From JAVVHH01 sp050954595 (GTDB lineage Bacteria > Pseudomonadota > Alphaproteobacteria > Acetobacterales > Acetobacteraceae), in NCBI GenBank assembly GCA_050954595.1, contig JBPBQE010000292.1, positions 1 through 48,535 on the forward strand: a stretch of DNA of 48,535 bases, read 5' to 3'. The notes under the pieces were generated by a model. That model was given only the letters and a program-made list of their open reading frames with translations, searched no databases and had not been told where the DNA came from. The position numbers and the translations under genes are program-made. Below are positions 1 through 7,754 of this stretch, piece by piece; positions within the stretch are counted from its first letter, which is position 1, and each line of letters starts with the position of its first letter.

Positions 1-338
1 GCATACGCCATCGAGCCCGTGCTTGCGGACCAGATCCCGCCTTCGACGCCCTTCTCGTGCACCAGCGCCGCGGCGACTACGGGCACCAGTTCCGACCCCT
101 TCAGGGACCAGTCAGCCTCGGCCACGGCGCTACCGCTGGGACCGGCGACGTAGTAGGTGAACCGGTCCTCGACCAGGTTGTAGGCGCGCGCGACGACTGC
201 CTCGGCGCGCTGCACCTGCGCCGTTGCCGAGGTCTCTTAGAGCCGGACCAGCAGAAAGCCGACCGCGAGCGAGGTCAGCAGCGTCAACGCCCAGATCAGC
301 CACAGACGGAAACGAAGCGAGATCACGCGGGGGATCAT
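1..338 (-). pseudogene. N-terminal part of a membrane sensor protein (probable histidine kinase), interrupted by TAA
   Basis: Starting at an ATG at 338-336, the minus strand reads a basic N-terminus, one hydrophobic membrane segment (residues about 11-32, FRLWLIWALTLL then LAVGFLL) and then an in-frame TAA at 237-239. The same frame continues without another stop to the window edge with a soluble, alpha-helical sequence (ETSATAQVQRAEAVVAR, then NLVEDRFTYYVAG). A single transmembrane helix followed at once by a heptad-like helix and an extracytoplasmic-looking domain is the N-terminal layout of sensor histidine kinases; the kinase core would lie beyond the left edge, so the class is inferred. 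The gene begins 50 bases downstream of the MFS gene in the same direction. A Tyr codon (TAC/TAT) mutated to TAA is the simplest explanation. A genuine 33-residue peptide or a sequencing error are alternatives. Confidence 0.55.
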
Positions 339-388
339 ACCTCATCTTGTGATCCGCCGGGCCAGGTATCGCCGCGCCGTGGGGCCGG

Positions 389-1654
389 TTAGCCCCGCAG
401 CAATCTCCGGCTTGCCGCCAGGCACCCCAGGCTCAGCAGCATCACCGCCCCTAGATACAGGCCCGGGCTCGTCGGATCGCCCGTCGTCGCCACGATCCAG
501 CCCACCACCAGCGGCGTGACGCCACCGAACAGCGTTTGCGCCAGCACATACGCGACCGATACGCCGGAGGTGCGCCGCCGTACCGGGAACAAATCCGCCA
601 GCGCCGCCGGCACGCAGGCGTAATATCCGCAGTAGAACACCAGCGCGACCAAGGCCTGGATCGCTACCAGTGTCCCGATCGAGGGCGCCGCGATTAGCCA
701 GCGGAACAACGGATAGATCATCAACAGCCCGACGACTCCGGACACCGCCATCACCCGCACCCGGCCCACCCGGTCCGACAGCCCGCCGAACAATGGTGGC
801 AACAACGTGTTGACCGCGCCGGCGGCGATCGTGCCCAGCAGCGCTTGCGATTGCGGCAGGTGCAGCCGCGTGAAGGCGAAGGTCGGCATGTACGTGTTGA
901 GGAAGCTGCCGCACGCGCCCGCCGCCACCAGCCCGGCGCCGAGCAGCACCCGGACCTTGTCCGTCGCCATCAGCTCCGTCATCGGCGCTGCCGCATGGTC
1001 GGCCCGCAGGAACTCCTCCGGCTCGTCCAGCTTGGCCCGGATGTACAGCGCGACCGGCCCGATCAGCAGACCGAACGCGAACGGCACCCGCCAGCCCCAC
1101 CGCATCACCTCGTCGGGCGACAGCGACGCGTTGACCGCATACGCGGCCAACGACGCCAGCAGCACCGACAAGCCCGACGCCGACCATTGCAGGCTGGCGT
1201 AGAAGCCCCGCCGCGCCGGGTCCTGCTCGGCCAGCATGGCGGTGGCGCTGCCGAACTCGCCGCCCGCCGAGAACCCCTGGATCATCCGCGCCACCAGGAT
1301 CAGCACCGGCGCTGTCAATCCGATACTTTCGTAGGACGGCATGAACGTGATCATCGCCGTCCCGACCATCATCAGCCCGGCCGATAGCGTCAGACCCGGC
1401 TTGCGACCAACCCGGTCCGCATAGGCCCCGATCACCACCGCGCCCAACGGCCGCACCAGCCAGGAGATCGCGAATGCCCCGAAGGAGAGCAGCAAGGACA
1501 CGTTCGGGTCCGCCGATGGGAAGAACACCCGCCCCAACACCGCCGCGAACAGCGCGTAGAGCACGAGGTCGAACCATTCCAGCACCGCACCGGCATTGGC
1601 GGCCAGCACCGTGCGGAGACGGCTCGAAGGGTCGCGGGTCAAACTATCGGGCAT
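389..1654 (-). CDS. MFS transporter, metabolite:H+ symporter (MHS) family
   Basis: A 421-residue polytopic membrane protein if translation begins at the ATG at 1654 (MPDSLTRDP); a GTG at 1702 in the same frame would add 16 residues directly after the kdpE stop and looks less likely. It shows the MHS/sugar-porter loop 2-3 motif (GAYADRVGRKPGL), the GFSAGGEFGSATAML segment typical of MHS transporters after helix 4, and a second-half GGLSDRVGRVRVM repeat of the loop motif. About twelve hydrophobic segments are visible. Relatives carry citrate, tricarballylate, dicarboxylates, proline/betaine or shikimate with protons across the inner membrane, and the substrate cannot be read from the sequence. 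It follows kdpE in the same direction with a 48-base gap, so it could be cotranscribed with kdp, and it precedes the broken sensor gene. Family assignment is secure; substrate unknown. Confidence 0.88.
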   Translation of the reverse strand: MPDSLTRDPSSRLRTVLAANAGAVLEWFDLVLYALFAAVLGRVFFPSADPNVSLLLSFGAFAISWLVRPLGAVVIGAYADRVGRKPGLTLSAGLMMVGTAMITFMPSYESIGLTAPVLILVARMIQGFSAGGEFGSATAMLAEQDPARRGFYASLQWSASGLSVLLASLAAYAVNASLSPDEVMRWGWRVPFAFGLLIGPVALYIRAKLDEPEEFLRADHAAAPMTELMATDKVRVLLGAGLVAAGACGSFLNTYMPTFAFTRLHLPQSQALLGTIAAGAVNTLLPPLFGGLSDRVGRVRVMAVSGVVGLLMIYPLFRWLIAAPSIGTLVAIQALVALVFYCGYYACVPAALADLFPVRRRTSGVSVAYVLAQTLFGGVTPLVVGWIVATTGDPTSPGLYLGAVMLLSLGCLAASRRLLRG

Positions 1655-1702
1655 GGGAACGATCTCTGTTGCTAGTCCGGGGCGATGCGAACCCCGTGCC
1701 AC

Positions 1703-2377
1703 CTAGCCCACGTTCAATCGGTATCCAACGCCCGGCTCATTGACCAGCAGTCGCGGCACCGCCGGGTCGGCTTCGAGCTTTAGGCGTAACGAGCGCATCG
1801 CCACCCGTAGATATTCCACGTCCTGCAAATGCCCGTCGCCCCATACCGCGCGCAGCAGGTGCGTATGCGTCGTCACCCGGCCCGCGAACCGCGCCAACTC
1901 GGCCAGGACCGCGTATTCCTTGCGCGTGAGCTTGATCTCCGCTCCGTCGCGCAGGACCCGCCGCTCCAGCAGGTCGATCGTGACCGACCCGGCCGTCACC
2001 AGCTCCGGGGTGCCGGGCGCCCGGTGCCGCAGCCCGGCCCGGATCCGTGCCATAAGCTCGTCTGTGTCGAACGGCTTGGTGACGTAATCATCCGCGCCCA
2101 AATCCAGCGCCGCCACCTTCTCCGCCGTGGCATCCCGCGCCGTCAGCACGATGACGACACGGTCCATCGCCTTGAGCAGCGGGATCAGTTCCAGCCCGTC
2201 GCGGTCCGGCAGGCCGAGGTCGAGCAGCACCAGCTCGCAGCCTTCCCGCCGCGCCTCGATCAGGCCGGTCGCCGCGTCGGCCGCCTCGCTCACGGTATGG
2301 CCTGCCCGCCCGACGGCGCCCCGCACCAAACGCCGGATCGCGGCTTCGTCGTCGACGACTAAGATACGGCCCGTCAT
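1703..2377 (-). CDS. kdpE: KdpE, OmpR-family response regulator of the Kdp potassium system
   Basis: A 224-residue two-domain response regulator. The receiver domain has the acidic pair D9/D10, phospho-acceptor D53 (LVLLDLGLPD), T79 and K101 (DDYVTKPF). The C-terminal half is a winged-helix OmpR/PhoB-type DNA-binding domain (LTRKEYAVLAELA, then a VNEPGVGYRL wing), and its length is that of E. coli KdpE. It overlaps the 3' end of kdpD by ATGA, so the sensor and regulator are translationally coupled. In the known system KdpD phosphorylates KdpE at low K+ or in osmotic stress, and KdpE activates kdpFABC. Placing the regulators downstream of kdpFABC gives a positive feedback arrangement. No KdpE binding site could be recognised upstream of kdpF. 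Confidence 0.95.
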   Translation of the reverse strand: MTGRILVVDDEAAIRRLVRGAVGRAGHTVSEAADAATGLIEARREGCELVLLDLGLPDRDGLELIPLLKAMDRVVIVLTARDATAEKVAALDLGADDYVTKPFDTDELMARIRAGLRHRAPGTPELVTAGSVTIDLLERRVLRDGAEIKLTRKEYAVLAELARFAGRVTTHTHLLRAVWGDGHLQDVEYLRVAMRSLRLKLEADPAVPRLLVNEPGVGYRLNVG

Positions 2378-5037
2378 CCCTCATCCTCCAGCAGCGGCAC
2401 CCGCACCAGGGAGGCTGGCCAGCCGATGGTGAACGAGGCCCCGCCGCCTTGCCGGTTCTCCGCCCTTACCGTCAGCGACATCGCGTCTGCAAATCCCTTT
2501 ACGATGGCCAGCCCTAGCCCGGTTCCGCCGGTCCGGTCGTCGCCGGCGAAGCGCGCGAAGCGTCCGAACACCGCTGCTTCGTCCCCCGCCGGCAGCCCCG
2601 GGCCTTCGTCTAGCACCACGAGTTGCACGCCCTCCGGCCCTGCCGTCCCGCGGAGCGTGATTGCCGTCTCCACCGGGGCGAACTTCGCGGCGTTGCCGAG
2701 CAGGTTGACCAGGATGTGGTTCAGCATGCGCGGGTCTGCTTCCACCAGCGGCAGCGTCGGCGGTACCTGCAGGACCAGGTGATGACGCGCCAACTCCACC
2801 CCGAGATCACTCACTGCGGCGGCCACCGCGTCGGTCAGGTCCGTCGCTTCTCGCCGCACCACCAGCGCTCCCGCCTCGATCCGGGTCATCTCCACCAGGT
2901 CGTCGAACACCCGGCGCAGCCGCCGTGCTTCGCTTTTCAACACGGCCGTTGTTGCCGACGGTCCCGCCTCGGCCGCCAGCGTGTCGGCTGCCGCCACGAT
3001 GGAGGTCAGCGGCGTCTTCAGATCGTGGCCGATCGAGGATAGCAGCGTCGCTCGTAGATCGTCCCGCTGCTTGAGCGCGCTGACCTCCCGCGCGTCGGCC
3101 TCCAGGCGTAGCCGCTCATGCGCGAGGGCGGCCTGTCCGAGCAGGGTGGTGAACAGGATACGCTTGGCCGCTGGCACCGGGTCGCCGCCGTCCTTGCGGG
3201 CGAGGCCCAAGACGCCGAGCACGCCCAGCGTGGTCTGGATCGGGTGAAACTGCCAGTATGACGACGCCAGGGTGCCGCTTTCGTAGCCGGTCACTTCGGC
3301 GCGGTCGAAAGCCCATTCCGCGGCAGTGCCGTCGATCAGGCCGAGCGCCGGGTTGGGCGGGTCGGCGCCGACGGCGACCATCTGGTTGCCATGCCGGGTC
3401 ATCAGCACGGTCGAGCAGTCGAGCAATCCGCTCACCACCTCGCACACCGCCGCCGCCGTTCCCGCCTCGTCCGACACCGTCGCCAGCCGCTGCCCGAACG
3501 CGGCGATCGCCGCGTTCTCCGCCGCCGCCCGCACCCCGATCGTCGCCTCCCGCTTCAGCCCACCAGCCAACTGACTCACCGCGATCGCCACCCCGGTCAG
3601 CACCACCAGGGTGACGACGTTCTGTGGGTCCTGGATGGTGAAGGTGTAGAGCGGCGCCAGGAAGAAGAAGTTGTATGCCAGCGCCGCGGCCAGGCTCGCC
3701 ACTAGCGAGGCCCGCAGGCCCAGCAGCGTGGCGCTCGCCACCACCGGCAACAGATACAGCAGGTCGATCGAGTTCAGCCCGAACAAAGGCTGCATGATCT
3801 CGGCGACGCCCGTCGTCAGCGCCACCATCAGGAGCGCCAGCACCATGCCGCGCGCGGCTCCGGGCCGCCGCGCCCGCCGCTCCGTCTCCGCCACGCCGTC
3901 GCCGGCGATCGGCACCACATGCACCGCGACACCGTCGAGAGAGCGGACCAACCGGTCCACCACCGAGGAGTGCCGCCGCTCGAACCACCAGCTTCGCCGC
4001 ACCTTGCCGATCACCACCGCGGTCGCCCGGCTTTCCCCCAGATAGGCCAGGAGGCCGTCAGCCACGCTGCGCGCCGGGACGGTCGAGATCGTCGCCCCGA
4101 GTCCGCTGGCCAGCTTCAGCGCATTGGCGATCCGCGTGCGCGCCGCCGGCGACAGCACGGCACTGCGCGGGGTCTCCACGCTCAGCGCCGTCCAGGGAGC
4201 ATGCAGGGCGTCGGCCAGGCGTTTGGCGGCGCGGATGACGCTTTCACCGCCGGGCTGATCACCGACGGCGACCACGAGGCGGTCGCCAGCGGCCCAGTTG
4301 CCTGGTTCGCCGGCGGTGGTGACGTGATCGAGCAGGTCGCGATCCACCGCTTGCGCGGCGCGGCGCAGGGCCAGTTCGCGTAGGGCGGAGAGGTTGGATT
4401 TGGAGAAGAAATTGCCGAGCGCGCGCGCTGCCTCGCCGCCGGCGTAAACCTTGCCGGATTTCAGCCGTTCGATGAGTTCGTCGGGCGGGAGATCGACGAT
4501 CTCGATCTCGGCGTCGTCCAGGATCGCGTCCGGCACGGTTTCGCGCACGCGCACGCGGGTGAAGCCGGCCACCACGTCGTTGAGGCTTTCCAGGTGCTGG
4601 ATGTTCAACGTGCTGAGCACGTCGATGCCGGCGTCGCGGAGCTCCTCGATGTCCTGCCAGCGCTTGGTGTGCCGGCTGCCTGGGGCGTTGGAGTGGGCGA
4701 ATTCGTCAACCAGCGCGACCTGGGGGCGCCGGGCCAGCATGGCGTCGAGGTCGAACTCCGGCAGGCTGTGTGCGCCATGCGCCACCATTCGCCGGCGCAG
4801 CACTTCGAGCGGGGCCAGCAGCGCTTCCGTTTCCACCCGGCCGTGGGTCTCGATCACGCCAGCGACGACGTCGGTTCCGGTGCGCAGCAGTTCGGCGCCC
4901 TCGCGCAGCATCTCGAACGTCTTGCCGACGCCGGGGGCCGCGCCGAGGAAGATCTTCAATCGTCCCCGTGCTTCCCGGCGCGCCGCTTTCAGCAGCGCGT
5001 CGGGGGATGGCCGTGAGTCGCGGCGATCTCCGTTCAT
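2374..5037 (-). CDS. kdpD: KdpD, osmosensitive K+ channel sensor histidine kinase
   Basis: An 887-residue protein with the complete KdpD architecture. The N-terminal KdpD domain carries a Walker A motif at residues 32-40 (GAAPGVGKT) and VDEFAHSNAPGSRH. A USP-like domain (about 250-375) follows, then a four-helix DUF4118 membrane block (about 395-495, with FFFLAPLYTFTI), a GAF-like linker, a HisKA domain with the phospho-acceptor His in SIGHDLKTPL, and a HATPase domain with VNLLGNAAKFAP, DEGPGLP and GTGLGLAIVKGFA. It senses low K+ and turgor at the inner membrane and phosphorylates or dephosphorylates KdpE. It starts at ATG 5037, sharing one base with the kdpC stop (TGATG), and ends in a 4-base overlap with kdpE. 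All catalytic motifs appear intact. Confidence 0.96.
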   Translation of the reverse strand: MNGDRRDSRPSPDALLKAARREARGRLKIFLGAAPGVGKTFEMLREGAELLRTGTDVVAGVIETHGRVETEALLAPLEVLRRRMVAHGAHSLPEFDLDAMLARRPQVALVDEFAHSNAPGSRHTKRWQDIEELRDAGIDVLSTLNIQHLESLNDVVAGFTRVRVRETVPDAILDDAEIEIVDLPPDELIERLKSGKVYAGGEAARALGNFFSKSNLSALRELALRRAAQAVDRDLLDHVTTAGEPGNWAAGDRLVVAVGDQPGGESVIRAAKRLADALHAPWTALSVETPRSAVLSPAARTRIANALKLASGLGATISTVPARSVADGLLAYLGESRATAVVIGKVRRSWWFERRHSSVVDRLVRSLDGVAVHVVPIAGDGVAETERRARRPGAARGMVLALLMVALTTGVAEIMQPLFGLNSIDLLYLLPVVASATLLGLRASLVASLAAALAYNFFFLAPLYTFTIQDPQNVVTLVVLTGVAIAVSQLAGGLKREATIGVRAAAENAAIAAFGQRLATVSDEAGTAAAVCEVVSGLLDCSTVLMTRHGNQMVAVGADPPNPALGLIDGTAAEWAFDRAEVTGYESGTLASSYWQFHPIQTTLGVLGVLGLARKDGGDPVPAAKRILFTTLLGQAALAHERLRLEADAREVSALKQRDDLRATLLSSIGHDLKTPLTSIVAAADTLAAEAGPSATTAVLKSEARRLRRVFDDLVEMTRIEAGALVVRREATDLTDAVAAAVSDLGVELARHHLVLQVPPTLPLVEADPRMLNHILVNLLGNAAKFAPVETAITLRGTAGPEGVQLVVLDEGPGLPAGDEAAVFGRFARFAGDDRTGGTGLGLAIVKGFADAMSLTVRAENRQGGGASFTIGWPASLVRVPLLEDEG

Positions 5038-5627
5038 CAGGTCTTCGGTTTAGGCGCGATCCCATCCAGCTGTCGATTGACGCCCAGGACGTTGACAGTG
5101 GGTTCGCCGATGATGCCGAGCAGCGGGCGTTTGGTCTCGCGCTCGATCAGTGCCGTTACCGTGGCGGCGGGCACGCCGCGAGCCGTGGCGACGCGGGGTG
5201 CCTGCGCCAGCGCGGAGGCCGGGCTCAGGTCCGGGTCGAGGCCGGAGGCCGAGGTGGTGACGAGGTCGGGCGGTACGGGGCCTTCTATGCCTTCGGAGCG
5301 CGCCGTGGCCAGGCGGGCTTCGACGGCGTCCTTGAGGTCCTTGGAACCCGGCGCGAAGTTCGGGGCGCCCGAGTTGTTCGCCTCGAATCCCCTGCCCGCC
5401 GCCGAGGCCCGCGGATGCAGGTATTCGGCACCGGCAAAGTCCTGGGCGATGAGCGCCGAGCCGATCACCCGGTCTCCGTCCATCACCAGGCTGCCATTGG
5501 CCTGGGCTGGCATGGTGGCCTGCGCCACGGCGGTGACCAGTGCCGGATAGGCGACTCCGGTGACGGCGGCCATCGCCACCAGCAACACGGCTGCCGGACG
5601 AATGGACCGACCGATTTCGTTCATCAT
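5037..5627 (-). CDS. kdpC: KdpC, K+-transporting ATPase subunit C
   Basis: A 196-residue protein with one N-terminal membrane helix (residues about 10-32) followed by a periplasmic domain. Family blocks visible are GSALIAQDFAGAEYLHPRASAAG and a SGAPNFAPGSKDL stretch, plus the C-terminal PLLGIIGEPTVNVLGVN segment. KdpC is the accessory subunit that stabilises the KdpFABC complex and raises ATP affinity of KdpB. Two ATGs occur at 5627 and 5624; GGAGA lies seven bases upstream of the first. It is separated from kdpB by a 120-base gap containing a palindromic repeat, unlike the overlapping junctions kdpA/kdpB, kdpC/kdpD and kdpD/kdpE. Confidence 0.95.
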   Translation of the reverse strand: MMNEIGRSIRPAAVLLVAMAAVTGVAYPALVTAVAQATMPAQANGSLVMDGDRVIGSALIAQDFAGAEYLHPRASAAGRGFEANNSGAPNFAPGSKDLKDAVEARLATARSEGIEGPVPPDLVTTSASGLDPDLSPASALAQAPRVATARGVPAATVTALIERETKRPLLGIIGEPTVNVLGVNRQLDGIAPKPKT

Positions 5628-5650
5628 AGTAATGTCTCCAAGTAAAAAAC

Positions 5651-5740
5651 GTCATTGCGAGGAGCGTAGCGACGCGGCAATCCAGGGCGGCAAAAACAGT
5701 CCGTGCCGCCCTGGGTCGCCGCGCTACGCTCGCGACGACG
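5651..5740. repeat. Dispersed long palindromic repeat, family 1, copy A (between kdpB and kdpC)
   Basis: A ~90-base imperfect palindrome. It begins GTCATTGCGAGGAGCG and ends CGCGACGACG; the inner arms TCCAGGGCGGCA and TGCCGCCCTGGG pair across a short loop. A second copy with the same ends and core lies at 28298-28392. Elements with this GTCATTGCGAGGAGCG end are common dispersed repeats in alphaproteobacteria and other genomes. The transcript would fold into a long hairpin between kdpB and kdpC and could alter message stability or attenuate kdpC/D/E expression; that effect is inference. Confidence 0.85.
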
Positions 5741-5747
5741 AAGATCG

Positions 5748-7754
5748 TTAAGCCAGATGCAGCGCGGACACGACGAGGTCGATCAGCTTGATGCCGATGA
5801 ACGGCGCCACCAGACCGCCTAAGCCGTAAACGGCGAGGTTGCGGGCCAGAAGCGTACCGGCGGGGGCGGGGCGATATTTCACCCCCTTGAGCGCCAGCGG
5901 CACCAGCGCCGGGATGATCAGGGCGTTGAAGATGATCGCCGACAGGATCGCGCTCTCCGGACTGCCTAGCGCCATGACGTTCAGCCCGCCCAGTCCAGGG
6001 TAGAGCGCGACGAAGATCGCCGGCAGGATGGCGAAGTATTTTGCCACGTCGTTCGAGATCGAGAACGTGGTCAGCGCGCCGCGGGTCATCAGCATCTGTT
6101 TGCCGAGGCCGACGATCTCGATCAGCTTGGTCGGGTCGCTGTCCAGGTCGACCATGTTGCCGGCCTCGCGGGCGGCCTGGGTGCCGGTGTTCATCGCCAC
6201 GCCGACGTCGGATTGCGCCAGGGCCGGGGCGTCGTTGGTGCCGTCGCCGCACATTGCGACGAGCTTGCCGCCTTCCTGCTCGCGACGGATCAGCGCCAGC
6301 TTGTCCTCCGGCGTCGCCTCGGCAAGGAAGTCGTCGACGCCGCTCTCGGCCGCGATGCTGGCGGCGGTGAGCGGGTTATCGCCGGTGATCATCACGGTGC
6401 GGATGCCCATGCGGCGTAACTCGCCGAAGCGCTCGCGGATGCCGGCCTTGACGATGTCCTTGAGGTGAACGACGCCGAGCAGGCGGTTGCCGTCGGCCAC
6501 GGCCAGCGGGGTACCGCCGGCGCGGGCGATCTCGTCGGCGATGGCGCGGATGTCGCGGGCCCCGCCGGTCTCGCCGACGCGCTTGATCACCGATTCGATC
6601 GCGCCCTTGACGATGGCCCGGTCGCCGATTTGCAAGCCGCTGACGCGGGTCTGCGAGGTAAAGGCGATCGGCTCGGCGCCGGCCGGCATGGCTTCGCCGG
6701 CGCCGGCCAAGACCACGATCGAGCGGCCTTCCGGCGTTTCGTCGGCTAGGCTGGCGAGGCGGGCGGCGGTGGCCAACTCACGCTCGCCAACGCCCGGCAC
6801 CGGCATGAAGGCGGTCGCCTGGCGGTCGCCGACGGTGATGGTGCCGGTCTTGTCGAGCAGCAGGGTGTCGATGTCGCCGGCGGCCTCGACGGCGCGGCCC
6901 GATTTGGCCAGCACGTTGAAGCGCACCAGGCGGTCCATGCCGGCGATGCCGATGGCCGAGAGCAGCGCAGAGATGGTGGTCGGGATCAGGGTGACGAACA
7001 GCGCCACCAGCACCGGCACCGCCAGCACGCCGCCAGCATAGGAGGCGAAGGCCGGCAGGGTGCCGACCGCGATCAGGAAGATCAGCGTCAGCCCGGCGAG
7101 CAGGATGGTCAGCGCCACCTCGTTCGGAGTCTTCTGCCGGCTGGAGCCTTCGACCAGCGCGATCATGCGGTCGAGGAAGCCCTGCCCGGCGGCGGCCGTC
7201 ACCTGCACGGTGATCTGGTCGGAGATCACCCGCGTGCCGGCGGTCACGGCCGAACGGTCGCCGCCGGCCTCGCGGATCACCGGGGCGCTCTCGCCGGTGA
7301 TGGCGGCTTCGTTGACGCTGGCGACGCCGTCGACGACCTCGCCATCGGCCGGGATCAGGTCGCCGGCCGCGACCAGCACGCGGTCGCCGACGCCGAGTTC
7401 GGACGCCGGCACCCAGTTCCACTCGGTGCCGTTGGCCAATTTCTTAGCCTTCAAATCGGCCTTGGTGGAGCGCAGGCTGGCCGCCTGGGCCTTACCGCGA
7501 CCTTCGGCCAGCGCTTCGGCGAAGTTGCCGAACAGCACGGTGAGCCATAGCCAGAACACCAGCTGGCCCTCGAAGGCGGCGTGACCGGTGCCGGTGACGA
7601 TGCCCTTGATCAGCAGGGCGGTGGAGAGCGTGGCGACCAGGGCGGTGACGAACATGACCGGGTTGCGGATCAGGACGCGCGGATCGAGCTTGCGAACGGC
7701 ATCGCCCGCCGCCGGCAGCATGAGCGCTGCCGTGAAGATACTCGTTTGGCTCAC
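5748..7754 (-). CDS. kdpB: KdpB, K+-transporting P-type ATPase catalytic subunit
   Basis: A 668-residue P-type ATPase. Visible landmarks in order are the A-domain TGES (153-156), the membrane segment VTLIPTTI around 254-261, the phosphorylated Asp in DKTGT (D301), the nucleotide-binding KGA (383-385), TGDNPLTA (457-464) and GDGTNDAPAL (503-512). It hydrolyses ATP to drive K+ through KdpA. The start is a GTG (7754-7752) that overlaps the kdpA stop as GTGA, with GGAG seven bases upstream. The length is close to the E. coli protein (682) and no catalytic residue is missing. The gene ends eight bases before the palindromic repeat at 5651-5740. Confidence 0.97.
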   Translation of the reverse strand: MSQTSIFTAALMLPAAGDAVRKLDPRVLIRNPVMFVTALVATLSTALLIKGIVTGTGHAAFEGQLVFWLWLTVLFGNFAEALAEGRGKAQAASLRSTKADLKAKKLANGTEWNWVPASELGVGDRVLVAAGDLIPADGEVVDGVASVNEAAITGESAPVIREAGGDRSAVTAGTRVISDQITVQVTAAAGQGFLDRMIALVEGSSRQKTPNEVALTILLAGLTLIFLIAVGTLPAFASYAGGVLAVPVLVALFVTLIPTTISALLSAIGIAGMDRLVRFNVLAKSGRAVEAAGDIDTLLLDKTGTITVGDRQATAFMPVPGVGERELATAARLASLADETPEGRSIVVLAGAGEAMPAGAEPIAFTSQTRVSGLQIGDRAIVKGAIESVIKRVGETGGARDIRAIADEIARAGGTPLAVADGNRLLGVVHLKDIVKAGIRERFGELRRMGIRTVMITGDNPLTAASIAAESGVDDFLAEATPEDKLALIRREQEGGKLVAMCGDGTNDAPALAQSDVGVAMNTGTQAAREAGNMVDLDSDPTKLIEIVGLGKQMLMTRGALTTFSISNDVAKYFAILPAIFVALYPGLGGLNVMALGSPESAILSAIIFNALIIPALVPLALKGVKYRPAPAGTLLARNLAVYGLGGLVAPFIGIKLIDLVVSALHLA

